Shown here piece after piece: positions 42,263 through 51,071 of a stretch of 64,000 nt of DNA (its first letter is position 1; each line of letters opens with the position of its first letter). Under the pieces are notes generated by a model. The model saw only the letters and a list, made by a program, of their open reading frames with translations, was not told where the DNA came from and did no database searches. The DNA is from Nocardioides panzhihuensis (GTDB lineage: Bacteria > Actinomycetota > Actinomycetes > Propionibacteriales > Nocardioidaceae), in contig NZ_JACBZR010000001.1 of NCBI RefSeq assembly GCF_013408335.1, forward strand, positions 434,001-498,000, written 5' to 3'. The position numbers and the translations under genes were made by a program.

Positions 42263-43662
42263 CTGCCGCACCCACGATCAGCACCCTCGGCCAGCTTCGC
42301 GCGAGTGGCCATGTGTTCAAGTCGCTCCGCCAGGAGATCCGCGACAACCTGCTGGCGAAGCTGGCCGCCGGAGAGGACCCCTGGCCCGGCCTGCACGGGC
42401 TGGAGGACACCGTCATCCCGCAGCTCGAGCGTGCCCTGATCGCCGGGCACGACGTCGTCCTGCTGGGCGAGCGTGGCCAGGGAAAGACCAGGCTGCTGCG
42501 TACGTTGGTGGGGTTGCTCGACGAGTGGACCCCGGTCATCGAGGGATCCGAGCTCGGCGAGCACCCCTACGAGCCCGTCAGCGTCGGATCCCAGCGGTTG
42601 GCGGCGACGGCCGGTGACGCGCTGCCGATCGCGTGGAAGCACCGCTCCGAGCGCTACTCGGAGAAGCTGGCCACGCCCGACACCTCGGTGGCCGACCTGA
42701 TCGGCGACGTCGACCCGATGAAGGTGGCCGAGGGTCGCTCGCTGGGTGACCCGGAGACGATCCACTTCGGGCTGATCCCGCGCTCCCACCGCGGCATCGT
42801 CGCGATCAACGAGCTGCCCGACCTCGCCGAGCGGATCCAGGTGGCGATGCTCAACGTGATGGAGGAGCGCGACATCCAGATCCGCGGCTACGTGCTGCGG
42901 CTGCCGCTCGACCTGCTCGTCGTCGCCTCCGCGAACCCGGAGGACTACACCAACCGCGGCCGGATCATCACGCCGCTCAAGGACCGCTTCGGCGCCGAGA
43001 TCCGCACCCACTATCCGCGCGAGCTCGAGGCGGAGATGGCGGTGATCCGGCAGGAGGCCGCCTTGGTCGCCGACGTGCCGGACCATCTCCTCGAGATCCT
43101 GGCCGTCTTCACCCGTCATCTGCGTGGCTCCTCCGCGATCGACCAGCGCTCCGGGGTCTCCGCGCGCTTCTCGATCGCGGGGGCGGAGACCGTCGCCGCC
43201 GCCGCGCTCCACCGGGCCACCGTGGCGGGGGAGCCCGATGCCGTCGCTCGTCTCGTCGATCTGGAGACCGCCGTCGAGGTGCTCTCCGGCAAGATCGAGT
43301 TCGAGTCCGGCGAGGAGGGCCGCGAGGCGGAGATCCTCACCCACCTGCTGCGTACGGCCATCGCCGAGACCGTCCGCAAGCGCTTCCGCGGCATCGACTT
43401 CGCGCTGCTCATCGACGCCATCGAGGACGGCCGCATGGTCACCACCGGCACCAAGATCACCGCCCGCTCCTTCTTGGACGGTCTCCCGGTCCTGGGCGAG
43501 TCCGACCTCTACGACCAGATCGGCGCCCGCGTCTACGAGTCCACCGGCGGTCCCAAGAACGACGGCCAGCTCGCCAGCGCAGTGGAGCTGGCCCTGGAAG
43601 GCCTGTTCCTGGCCAGAAAGATCGGCAAGGACACCGAGGGTGGGGAGACGATCTACGGCTGA
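42259..43662 (+). CDS. MoxR-like AAA+ ATPase (magnesium-chelatase type)
   Basis: The 467-aa AAA+ protein has Walker A LGERGQGKTRLL (about residue 75), Walker B GIVAINELPDL, sensor I SANPEDYTNRG and a C-terminal lid. Together with the next VWA gene it forms a MoxR/VWA pair, equivalent to Rv0958/Rv0959 of M. tuberculosis; such pairs remodel or insert metal into partner proteins. GTGA overlap with the AfsR-type gene indicates coupling. The partner gene follows after 109 nt containing a large inverted repeat. Confidence 0.9.
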   Translation: MTAAPTISTLGQLRASGHVFKSLRQEIRDNLLAKLAAGEDPWPGLHGLEDTVIPQLERALIAGHDVVLLGERGQGKTRLLRTLVGLLDEWTPVIEGSELGEHPYEPVSVGSQRLAATAGDALPIAWKHRSERYSEKLATPDTSVADLIGDVDPMKVAEGRSLGDPETIHFGLIPRSHRGIVAINELPDLAERIQVAMLNVMEERDIQIRGYVLRLPLDLLVVASANPEDYTNRGRIITPLKDRFGAEIRTHYPRELEAEMAVIRQEAALVADVPDHLLEILAVFTRHLRGSSAIDQRSGVSARFSIAGAETVAAAALHRATVAGEPDAVARLVDLETAVEVLSGKIEFESGEEGREAEILTHLLRTAIAETVRKRFRGIDFALLIDAIEDGRMVTTGTKITARSFLDGLPVLGESDLYDQIGARVYESTGGPKNDGQLASAVELALEGLFLARKIGKDTEGGETIYG

Positions 43663-43683
43663 GCCAGGAGGCGTCGGCCGGGG

Positions 43684-43751
43684 GTAACACGTCGTTCGTA
43701 GGACTACTCGCCTTTTAGAACGACCGGATAGACCTACGAACAGCGTGTTAC
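43684..43751. repeat. 68-bp inverted-repeat element between moxR-like and VWA genes
   Basis: GTAACACGTCGTTCGTAGG (43684-43702) is inverted at 43733-43751 (CCTACGAACAGCGTGTTAC) with two mismatches in 19 bp, around a 30-nt AT-richer centre. The centre contains TAGAAC and TAGACC. It could be a regulatory hairpin between the two genes or the remnant of a small mobile element. Confidence 0.65.
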
Positions 43752-43771
43752 ATGCGTTGAGGAGCACGAAG

Positions 43772-45868
43772 ATGAGCCGCTACAAGAAGTACGCCGGGGG
43801 TGACCCGCTCGCTCCGCCGGTCGACATCGCCGAGGCGCTCGACGCGATCGGCGAGGACGTGATGTCCGGCTACTCGCCCGAGCGGGCGATGCGGGAGTTC
43901 CTGCGGCGCGGGGGAGAGGACAAGCGCGGCCTCGACGATCTCGCTCGGCAGGTCGCCGAGCGTCGTCGTGAGCTGCTGCAGCGCCACAACCTGGACGGCA
44001 CGCTCGAGCAGGTGCGCGAGCTGCTGGACAAGGCGGTCCTCGAGGAGCGCAAGCAGCTGGCCCGCGACGTCACGATGGACGACGGCGACCGCGCGTTTCG
44101 GGAGATGCAGATCGACAACCTCTCGCCGAACACCGCCGCCGCGGTCAGCGAGCTCTCCTCCTACGACTGGACCTCACGCGAGGCCCGCGAGGCCTACGAG
44201 GAGATCAAGGACCTGCTCGGCCGCGAGCTCCTCGACCAGCGGTTCAAGGGCATGAAGCAGGCCCTCGAGGGAGCCACCGACGAGGACCGCGAGGCGATCG
44301 CGGAGATGCTGCGCGATCTCAACGAGCTGCTCGACAAGCACAATCGCGACGACGACACCCCTGAAGACTTCGCAGAGTTCATGGCCAAGCACGGCCAGCA
44401 CTTCCCCGAGAACCCGCAGAACATCGACGAGCTGCTCGACACCCTCGCGCAGCGCTCGGCGGCCGCTCAGCGGATGCTCAACTCGATGTCGGCCGAGCAG
44501 CGACGCGAGCTCATGGAGCTCTCCCAGCAGGCCTTCGGATCGCCCGCGCTGATGGAGCAGATGGCACAGCTCGACGCCAATCTGCAGGCCGCGCGCCCCG
44601 GGGAGGACTGGGGAGGCTCCGAGGAGTTCGGCGGCGGCGAAGGGCTCGGCCTCGGCGACGGCACCGGAGTCCTTCAGGACATCGCCGAGCTCGACCAGCT
44701 CTCCGAGCAGCTCCAGCAGTCCTACGCCGGCTCGCGGCTCGACGACATCGACCTCGACGCCCTCTCCCGACAGCTCGGTGACCAGGCCGCGGTCGACGCC
44801 CGCACTCTGCAGGAGCTCGAGCAGGCGCTGCGCGACTCCGGCCAGCTCGAACGCGGCTCCGACGGCGACCTCCGGCTCACGCCGAAGGCGATGCGCCAGC
44901 TCGGCAAGGCCCTGCTCCGCGACGTCGCCCAGCGGCTCTCCGGACGCCAGGGCGAACGCGACCTGCAGCGCGCCGGCGCCGCGGGCGACCTCTCCGGCTC
45001 GTCGCGTCCCTGGGCCTTCGGCGACACCGAGCCCTGGGACGTGCCCCGCACCATCACGAACGCCGTCATCCGGGAGACGACTGAGCGAGGTCGGAGGTCG
45101 AGCTTGCTCGTGCCTCCGGGCCGAGCGAGGGAGTCAGCTGCCGGCAGGCAGCAGGTCGGCGAGGGCCGCCGCGGCCCCGGAGTGCGGCTGACCGTCGACG
45201 ACATCGAGGTCCAGGAGACAGAGGCCCGTACGCAGGCAGCGGTCGCCCTCCTGGTCGACACCAGCTTCTCGATGGCCATGGATGGCCGTTGGGTGCCGAT
45301 GAAGCGCACCGCGCTGGCGCTGCACACCCTGATCAAGAGCCGTTTCCGCAACGACGACCTGCAGCTGATCTCGTTCGGTCGCTATGCCCAGACGATGGAG
45401 ATCGAGAAGCTGACCGCCCTCGACGCCATCTGGGACAAGGGCACCAACCTGCACCACGCGCTGCTGCTGGCCAACCGCCACTTCCGCAAGCATCCGGGCG
45501 CCCAGCCGGTCCTCCTGATCGTGACCGACGGAGAACCCACCGCTCACCTGGAGCCGGGCGGCGAGGTCTGGTTCTCCTACCCGCCCCACCCGGTCACGAT
45601 CGCGAGGTCCGTCGAGGAGCTGGAGAACTCGCGCCGCCTCGGCGCCCAGACGACCTTCTTCCGCCTCGGCGACGACCCCGGCCTGGCTCGGTTCATCGAC
45701 TCCATGGCCCGGCGCGTCGAGGGGCGCGTCGTCGCGCCCGAGCTGGACGACCTCGGCGCCGCAGTGGTCGGCTCCTATCTCGGCGACCGGACGGCGCGGC
45801 GTACGTCGAACTCATACGGCGGTCCTACCGGTGGTGCCTTCGGCGGCCGCGGCTGGTGGGCCGGCTGA
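43772..45868 (+). CDS. VWA-domain protein, partner of the MoxR-like ATPase
   Basis: The 698-aa protein has a long helical, acidic N-terminal region and a C-terminal von Willebrand A domain. The metal-ion-dependent adhesion site is AVALLVDTSFSMAM (DxSxS), with Thr in KGTNLHHALLLA and Asp in LLIVTDGEPTAH. GAGGAG lies 7 nt upstream of the ATG. At about residues 436-454 (TERGRRSSLLVPPGRARES) a 57-bp palindromic repeat is inserted in frame between conserved parts. The protein probably presents substrates to the ATPase. Confidence 0.9.
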   Translation: MSRYKKYAGGDPLAPPVDIAEALDAIGEDVMSGYSPERAMREFLRRGGEDKRGLDDLARQVAERRRELLQRHNLDGTLEQVRELLDKAVLEERKQLARDVTMDDGDRAFREMQIDNLSPNTAAAVSELSSYDWTSREAREAYEEIKDLLGRELLDQRFKGMKQALEGATDEDREAIAEMLRDLNELLDKHNRDDDTPEDFAEFMAKHGQHFPENPQNIDELLDTLAQRSAAAQRMLNSMSAEQRRELMELSQQAFGSPALMEQMAQLDANLQAARPGEDWGGSEEFGGGEGLGLGDGTGVLQDIAELDQLSEQLQQSYAGSRLDDIDLDALSRQLGDQAAVDARTLQELEQALRDSGQLERGSDGDLRLTPKAMRQLGKALLRDVAQRLSGRQGERDLQRAGAAGDLSGSSRPWAFGDTEPWDVPRTITNAVIRETTERGRRSSLLVPPGRARESAAGRQQVGEGRRGPGVRLTVDDIEVQETEARTQAAVALLVDTSFSMAMDGRWVPMKRTALALHTLIKSRFRNDDLQLISFGRYAQTMEIEKLTALDAIWDKGTNLHHALLLANRHFRKHPGAQPVLLIVTDGEPTAHLEPGGEVWFSYPPHPVTIARSVEELENSRRLGAQTTFFRLGDDPGLARFIDSMARRVEGRVVAPELDDLGAAVVGSYLGDRTARRTSNSYGGPTGGAFGGRGWWAG
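45079..45135. repeat. CGAGCTTGCTCG-centred palindromic repeat inside the VWA gene
   Basis: GAGCGAGG flanks and an inner hairpin, CGGAGGTCGAGC-TT-GCTCGTGCCTCCG, make a 57-bp unit that preserves the reading frame (19 codons). Its sequence is closely related to 54758-54815. Confidence 0.7.
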
Positions 45869-45910
45869 ACCGGTTGGCTCGGTGAGCAGCGGGCCGCGTA
45901 GCCTGCGTTC

Positions 45911-46690
45911 GTGCCAGAGGAGACCCTGAACGTACTCGCCCTTCTCGCTCTCGCGGCGCTGGCCGCCGGGTACGTGGACGCGGTGGTCGGCGGGGGTGGG
46001 CTGATCCAGCTCCCGGCGCTGCTGCTGTTCCTCCCCGGCGCCGCGCCGGTGCAGATCCTGGCGACCAACAAGCTGGCCTCGATCTTCGGCACCTCGATCA
46101 GCGCGGCGACCTACTACCGGCGGGTGGGGCCGGACCCGAAGACCTTCATCCCGCTCATGATCCTCGCTTTCGTCGGCTCCGCTCTGGGGGCAGGGGTGGC
46201 CTCGTACCTTCCCGAGACGGTCTTCGAGCCCATCGTCCTGATCGCGCTGATCCTGGTCGGCGCCTGGGTGCTCTTCAAGCCGTCCCTGGGCGAGATGACG
46301 GCCTTGAAGTACGACGACCACCGGCACGTGATCGGCGCGATGCTGGTCGGGTTCGCGGTCGGCTTCTACGACGGCGCGTTAGGTCCGGGGACCGGGAGCT
46401 TCCTGGTGATCGGGCTCGTCGGCCTCCTCGGCTACTCCTTCCTCGAGGCGAGCGCGAAGGCGAAGATGGCCAACGTCGCCACCAACCTCGCGGCGCTGAT
46501 GGTCTTCATCCCGCAGGGTGCGGTGCTTTGGAAGACCGGCCTGGTGATGGGGGTGTGCAACCTGATCGGCGGCTACCTCGGGGCGCGGACCGCGGTGGCG
46601 AAGGGGGCCGGGTTCGTCCGAGTCTTCTTCATCGTCGTGGTCGCCGGGTTCATCATCCGCATCGGCGGCAGCGTGCTGGGACTGTGGTGA
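45911..46690 (+). CDS. TSUP-family permease (TauE/SafE-like)
   Basis: The 259-aa protein has 7-8 membrane helices with the family hallmark GGGGLIQLPALL in the first half and its echo FYDGALGPGTGSFLVIG in the second. TSUP proteins move sulfite, sulfonates or other small sulfur anions. The GTG at 45911 has TAGCCT 6 nt upstream and no Shine-Dalgarno, so it is probably leaderless. A rare TTA codon occurs at 46379-46381. The IMPACT gene follows after 1 nt. Confidence 0.92.
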   Translation: MPEETLNVLALLALAALAAGYVDAVVGGGGLIQLPALLLFLPGAAPVQILATNKLASIFGTSISAATYYRRVGPDPKTFIPLMILAFVGSALGAGVASYLPETVFEPIVLIALILVGAWVLFKPSLGEMTALKYDDHRHVIGAMLVGFAVGFYDGALGPGTGSFLVIGLVGLLGYSFLEASAKAKMANVATNLAALMVFIPQGAVLWKTGLVMGVCNLIGGYLGARTAVAKGAGFVRVFFIVVVAGFIIRIGGSVLGLW

Positions 46691-46691
46691 C

Positions 46692-47336
46692 ATGGGCTCT
46701 GAGCGTGAGATGCACTACCTGACCATCGGCCGCGACGGCGCCGCCGAGATCGAGGAGAAGCGATCCCGCTTCCTGTGCACGCTCGCCCGGGTCGAGGACG
46801 AGGCGGAGGCGCGGGTAGTTGTCGAGCGGCTGCGCAAGCAGCACTGGGATGCCCGCCACACCTGCTCGGCCGTCAGGATCGGCCCACCGCCACAGCCGGT
46901 CGAGCGGTCCAACGACGACGGCGAGCCGGCCGGCACCGCGGGGGCGCCGATGCTCGAGGTGCTCCGCGGTGCGGGCGTCTCGGACACGGTCGCTGTGGTC
47001 ACCCGCTGGTTCGGCGGGACACTGCTCGGCGCGGGCGGCCTCGTCCGGGCCTACTCAGACGCCGTCCGCACCGCGCTCGACGAGGTCGGCACGCTGAGGC
47101 GAGAGCTGGTCCGGGAGTATCGGATCGAGGTCGCGTACGACGCCGCCGGCCGTCTCGAGACAGACCTGCGATCGGCGGGGGTGTCGGTCCTCGAGACCTC
47201 CTATGACGCGGCCGTGACGCTGCGGATCGGAGCCCCTCCTGCGGAGGAGAAACGCATCGAGACGCTCCTCGCCGAGGTCACTGCCGGCGCGTCTGTGCTG
47301 GTCCCGGGCGAGGACCAGTGGGCCGACGTCCGCTGA
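46692..47336 (+). CDS. IMPACT/YigZ family protein (UPF0029)
   Basis: The 214-aa protein has the N-terminal IMPACT fold (KRSRFLCTLARVEDE, HTCSAVRIG, DDGEPAGTAGAPML, RWFGGTLLGAGGLVRAYS) and the C-terminal ferredoxin-like UPF0029 domain. Family members bind nucleic acid or act in translation stress; the molecular role is unsettled. It follows the TSUP gene by a single base and is probably in its operon. Confidence 0.93.
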   Translation: MGSEREMHYLTIGRDGAAEIEEKRSRFLCTLARVEDEAEARVVVERLRKQHWDARHTCSAVRIGPPPQPVERSNDDGEPAGTAGAPMLEVLRGAGVSDTVAVVTRWFGGTLLGAGGLVRAYSDAVRTALDEVGTLRRELVREYRIEVAYDAAGRLETDLRSAGVSVLETSYDAAVTLRIGAPPAEEKRIETLLAEVTAGASVLVPGEDQWADVR

Positions 47337-47355
47337 CGTTTGGGAGAATGGCCGG

Positions 47356-48390
47356 GTGAGCGACCATAGCGAGACGCCCGTGGAACTCCCTACCGGATGG
47401 ACGGCCAAGGTCCCTGACCTCGATGATCTCCCCGCACTCCTGAGGCTTCGAGCGGTCGACAAGACACCGTTCGAGGGTTCCGGAAAGGTCGACGCCGACG
47501 CCATCGCCGGCGAGATCGCCGGACCTGCCTCTTGGACCCGCCAGCAGAGCGTGGCGATCGATCCGGACGGTCACGTACGTGCCTGGGCCATCGCCCACGA
47601 CCGCGCCGCGGGGCGCACGCTCGTCTACCTCTACGTCGACCGCACCATCGCCCAGGCCGCGGAGGTGGCGGCCGGGCTCTATGCCTGGCTCGCCGAGCAG
47701 GCCCGGTCGATGGCCGTGCTGCGCGGCATCGCCGAGTCCCACCTCGACGCGAGCCCGTTCGCCGACGACACCGTGCAGCGGGAGTGGCTGGCGGCCGCGG
47801 GATTCACCAACCGCCGCACCTGGTTGCACATGAGCCGGCCGGTGCTTCCCGACGAGAAGGTGCCCGATCTGCGTGAGGGGGTCGCCATCCGTCCGGTGGA
47901 GACCCACGAGAACGGCATGCCGGTGGCGGCCGATCTGCAGACCGTCCACCAGACCCTCGAGGAGTCCTTCCAGGACCACTTCAACTCCTACCGGGAGAGC
48001 TTTCCGGAGTTCGTGCAGCGGCTGCGCGAGGACCCGGGTCATCGCTGGGACCACTGGTGGCTGGCGTACGTCGCCGACCCCGAGGCCGGGACGGAGGATG
48101 GTGCCTGGCTGCCGGCCGGGTCGCTGGTCGCCTCGGTCCTCCCCGCCAACGCGGCGGGGGTCGAGGGGACCTATGTCGAGTACATCGGCGTCAACCGCCT
48201 CGCCCGCGGCCGCGGGGTGGCCAAGGGCCTGCTCTACACCGTCATCGGCGACGCGATCGAGCGTGGGCGCGACCGGGTCTCGCTCGAGGTCGACGCCGAC
48301 AGCCCCACCGGCGCCGACGGGCTCTACAAGTCGATGGGCTGGGTGACCGACTACGTCACCGAGTCCTGGCACAAGGACGTCACGGTCTAG
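47356..48390 (+). CDS. Tandem GNAT-family acetyltransferase
   Basis: The 344-aa protein has two GNAT folds. The C-terminal one is active-looking: YVEYIGVNRLARGRGVAKGL carries the acetyl-CoA pyrophosphate loop. The N-terminal one is degenerate. The layout recalls MshD of mycothiol synthesis, but identity is not claimed. GAGAAT lies 6 nt before the GTG, so it may be leaderless. Confidence 0.85.
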   Translation: MSDHSETPVELPTGWTAKVPDLDDLPALLRLRAVDKTPFEGSGKVDADAIAGEIAGPASWTRQQSVAIDPDGHVRAWAIAHDRAAGRTLVYLYVDRTIAQAAEVAAGLYAWLAEQARSMAVLRGIAESHLDASPFADDTVQREWLAAAGFTNRRTWLHMSRPVLPDEKVPDLREGVAIRPVETHENGMPVAADLQTVHQTLEESFQDHFNSYRESFPEFVQRLREDPGHRWDHWWLAYVADPEAGTEDGAWLPAGSLVASVLPANAAGVEGTYVEYIGVNRLARGRGVAKGLLYTVIGDAIERGRDRVSLEVDADSPTGADGLYKSMGWVTDYVTESWHKDVTV

Positions 48391-48401
48391 CCGGCTGACG
48401 A

Positions 48402-49205
48402 TCAGGGGCCGACATCGGGGAGCTTGAGGTCGAGCGTCGGCGTCTCGGTGCCGCCGTCGACCTCGAGCAGCTTCCCGGTGACGAACTGGCCGGCTCGGGA
48501 GGTCAGGTAGACCACCCCGGCGGCGATGTCCTCGGCCTCGCCGATGCGTCCGAGCGGGGTCTTCGACTCGATCTCGCCGCGCATGCTGTCGTCGCCGGCC
48601 ACGAACTCGAGAGCGCTGGTCCGCACCGACCCGACGAAGATCCCGTTGACCCGGATCCGTGGCGCGAGGTCGGTGGCGGCCAGCCTGGTCCAGTGCGCCA
48701 GCGCCGCCTTCGCGGTGCCATAGGCGAGATAGCCCCGCCCCGACGTACGTCCCATCATCGAGCTGATCGACACCACCGACTGCTGCCCGTCCGGGCTCTT
48801 CACCATGTAGGGCACCGCGGCCCGGGTCAGCGCGTGCGCCGTGGTCACGTTGAAGTGGAAAGCCTCCTCGAGGTAGCCCTCGTCGGTGTCGAGGAACGTG
48901 TTCGGGATCGTCCCGCCGACGTTGTTGACCACGATGTCGAGGCGCCCGAACTCCTCGTACGCCGCCGCGGCCAGCCCCGCTGTCGCGGCTGTGTCCGCCA
49001 GGTCTGCCGGCACCACCAGCGCCCGCCGTCCCACCGCCTCGACCTTCTCCGCGACCTCCCGCAGCTGCTTCTCGGTCCGCGACGCGATCACCACATCCGC
49101 CCCGGCCTCGGCCAGCGCGACGGCCGTCGCTGCCCCGATCCCGCGCCCCGCCCCGGTCACGACGGCCACATGGCCCGTCAGCCTGAATCGATCAAGAATA
49201 CTCAT
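48402..49205 (-). CDS. Short-chain dehydrogenase/reductase
   Basis: The 267-aa SDR has TGAGRGIG at about residue 17, NNVGG, the catalytic Ser in SISSMMG and YGTAK with Tyr and Lys. Many actinobacterial homologues act on lipid or steroid intermediates. AAAGGA lies 6 nt upstream of the ATG at 49205. The repeat element D lies immediately upstream, followed by the same-strand oxidoreductase gene, so read-through from that gene is possible. Confidence 0.9.
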   Translation of the reverse strand: MSILDRFRLTGHVAVVTGAGRGIGAATAVALAEAGADVVIASRTEKQLREVAEKVEAVGRRALVVPADLADTAATAGLAAAAYEEFGRLDIVVNNVGGTIPNTFLDTDEGYLEEAFHFNVTTAHALTRAAVPYMVKSPDGQQSVVSISSMMGRTSGRGYLAYGTAKAALAHWTRLAATDLAPRIRVNGIFVGSVRTSALEFVAGDDSMRGEIESKTPLGRIGEAEDIAAGVVYLTSRAGQFVTGKLLEVDGGTETPTLDLKLPDVGP

Positions 49206-49218
49206 CTGATGTCCTTTC

Positions 49219-49335
49219 ATGCCGAGAAGTCACTAGCGTCGGCCGAGAAGTCACTCGCGTCGGCCGAGAAGTCACTCGCGTCGGCCGAGTGGGCACCGCG
49301 GTGACGCTTCGGCCGACGTAGGTGACGCCTCGGCT
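49219..49335 (+). repeat. 21-bp-unit palindromic array element, copy D (intergenic)
   Basis: Three units (GCCGAGAAGTCACTCGCGTCG type), the core GAGTGGGCACCGCGGTGACG and one to two inverted units fill the gap between two minus-strand genes. The core lines up with those of copies A, B and C in the same orientation as copy C. Confidence 0.88.
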
Positions 49336-50454
49336 TCAGTTGGTTCCGGTGACCAGGCCGCGGCCGGTGATCAGCGGGAGGTCGAGAGGGGAGACGAGGC
49401 CGGGGGAGGCGGCCACGACGGCGGGGATCGCGTTGACCAGGCGCTGGGCGGTGACGATCATCCCGGAGACGTTGTGGTCGCCGTGCTCGCCGTGGTGGCT
49501 GAACTCGACGGTCATCGACGGCTCGCCGGTGACCTCGATGCGGTAGCAGCCGTCGCCCGTCGCCGGGACCGGCCAGTCGGGGTCGGAGGTCGCGTCGGTC
49601 CGGGTGACGTGCTCGAGGGTGATGCGAGGGGTGCCGTCGACGGTGCCGGTGACGGTGAAACGTACCGAGCCCTGGGTGCCCGCCGCGATGTCCACCGACA
49701 CGGTCTTGGTGTCCTTGGTTGCCGGCCTCCGCTCGACGTGCTCGACGAGCGGCTCGTCGAGTGTCACCCCGAGACCGGCGGCGAGCACTCGGACGACGGG
49801 GCCCCACGCGGTGCTCAGCACCCCGGGCTCCCACAGGAACGGCTTGTCCTCGAGCGAGCCCCCGAAACCGAAGAGGTCCTTCATCACGACTGGCTGGAAG
49901 TACGTCGAGTAGTCGGCGATCTCGCTGACGCGAACGTGGTCGATCCGCTGCGACAGCGACGTCACCGCCAGCGGCAGGACGTCGTTCGCGAAGCCCGGGT
50001 CGATGCCGTTGACGTGCAGCGACGCATTACCCTCCCGACCGGCGGCATGGATGCCCTCGATCATCTCGTCCGGCAGCGTCCCCTGTGGGTGGACCAGGAG
50101 CACCGGCCCGGAGGAGACGACGTTGACCCCGTCCCGGATCAGCCCGGTCAGATCCTCGATCGCCTCGAACACCCGGTCGTCGGTCATCGCCGCGTGGACC
50201 ACACAGTCCGGCTCGAGGGCCAGCAGCTCATCGCGCGACGTGGTCGCCGCCACCCCGAGCGTACGCCCGAGCCCGGCGAGCTCCCCGGCGTCCTTTCCGG
50301 CCTTCTCCGGGGTCGACGTCCAGACGCCGACCAGCTCCAGGTCCGGATGCGCATCGACTCCCGCGATGGCATGACGTCCCACCGTCCCGGTGGACCAGAC
50401 GACGACTTTGAGCGGTTTCTCGGGACTCCGCGGACTTCCAGGTGTGTGGGGCAT
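49336..50454 (-). CDS. NAD(P)-dependent oxidoreductase of the dihydrodipicolinate-reductase-like family
   Basis: The 372-aa protein has an N-terminal Rossmann fold (LKVVVWSTGTVGRHAIAGV) and a C-terminal domain with NGIDPGFANDVLPL. It resembles the DapB-like proteins related to 2,4-diaminopentanoate dehydrogenase. It is not the lysine-pathway DapB. Its promoter has TAGATT 7 nt before the ATG, leaderless style, overlapped by a KstR-like box, which hints at sterol or fatty-acid metabolism. Confidence 0.85.
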   Translation of the reverse strand: MPHTPGSPRSPEKPLKVVVWSTGTVGRHAIAGVDAHPDLELVGVWTSTPEKAGKDAGELAGLGRTLGVAATTSRDELLALEPDCVVHAAMTDDRVFEAIEDLTGLIRDGVNVVSSGPVLLVHPQGTLPDEMIEGIHAAGREGNASLHVNGIDPGFANDVLPLAVTSLSQRIDHVRVSEIADYSTYFQPVVMKDLFGFGGSLEDKPFLWEPGVLSTAWGPVVRVLAAGLGVTLDEPLVEHVERRPATKDTKTVSVDIAAGTQGSVRFTVTGTVDGTPRITLEHVTRTDATSDPDWPVPATGDGCYRIEVTGEPSMTVEFSHHGEHGDHNVSGMIVTAQRLVNAIPAVVAASPGLVSPLDLPLITGRGLVTGTN

Positions 50455-50461
50455 GAGGCCA

Positions 50462-50479
50462 AATCTAGAACGCGTTTCA
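50462..50479 (-). promoter_or_regulatory. Leaderless -10 with overlapping KstR-like operator
   Basis: On the minus strand TAGATT (50467-50462) lies 7 nt before the ATG at 50454. TAGAACGCGTTTCA (50466-50479, plus strand) fits TnnAACnnGTTnnA, the motif known for the mycobacterial cholesterol-catabolism repressor KstR, at every fixed position. The match overlaps the promoter. Confidence 0.55.
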
Positions 50480-50531
50480 GTTTCGCGAAAGTGATTCGCC
50501 GAGGAAACTCGCCACCGCTACGTTGGCGCCC

Positions 50532-51071
50532 ATGACCGAGCCACTCTTCGAGGACACCCGACATCCGACCGGTGCCCCTTACGTCGCGGACGAGACCACG
50601 ACCCTGCGTACGTTCCTCGACTTCCACCGGGCGACCCTGCTCCGGCAGGTGGCAGGCCTCGACCACGAGCAGCTCAACCGCTCCCTCCCGCCCAGCACCA
50701 TGACGCTGGCGGGGATCCTGAAGCACATGGCACACGTCGAGGACGTCTGGTTCGGCGTACGTCTGGCCGGTGCCGACCAGGCCCCTCCGTTCGACACCGC
50801 GCCGTGGGACGAGGATGCGGACTGGGACTTCAGCAGCGCCAAGGCCGACGCCCCCGAGGCGCTCCGCGCGCTGCTGCGCGAGGCGATCGCTCGCTCCAAC
50901 GAGCTCACCGACGCTGCCGGGTCTCTCGACCAGATCGCGGTCGGCCGCACCCGTGACGGCCAGTCGATCAGCATGCGCTGGATCCTGGTCCACATGATCG
51001 AGGAGTACGCCCGGCACTGCGGTCACGCCGACCTCATGCGCGAGGCCATCGACGGGGCTACCGACCTGTGA
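50532..51071 (+). CDS. DinB-family protein (DUF664)
   Basis: The 179-aa four-helix-bundle protein has the DinB/DUF664 metal histidines in ILKHMAHVEDVWF and VHMIEEYARHCGHADL. Members include mycothiol- or bacillithiol-dependent enzymes. TACGTT (50519-50524) 7 nt before the ATG suggests a leaderless start. The next GNAT gene overlaps by 4 nt (GTGA). Confidence 0.9.
   Translation: MTEPLFEDTRHPTGAPYVADETTTLRTFLDFHRATLLRQVAGLDHEQLNRSLPPSTMTLAGILKHMAHVEDVWFGVRLAGADQAPPFDTAPWDEDADWDFSSAKADAPEALRALLREAIARSNELTDAAGSLDQIAVGRTRDGQSISMRWILVHMIEEYARHCGHADLMREAIDGATDL

Noticed and set aside
49336..50454. DapB of lysine synthesis
   Set aside because: The family resemblance is to DapB-like oxidoreductases; the protein is about 100 residues longer and lacks the usual DapB substrate motif.
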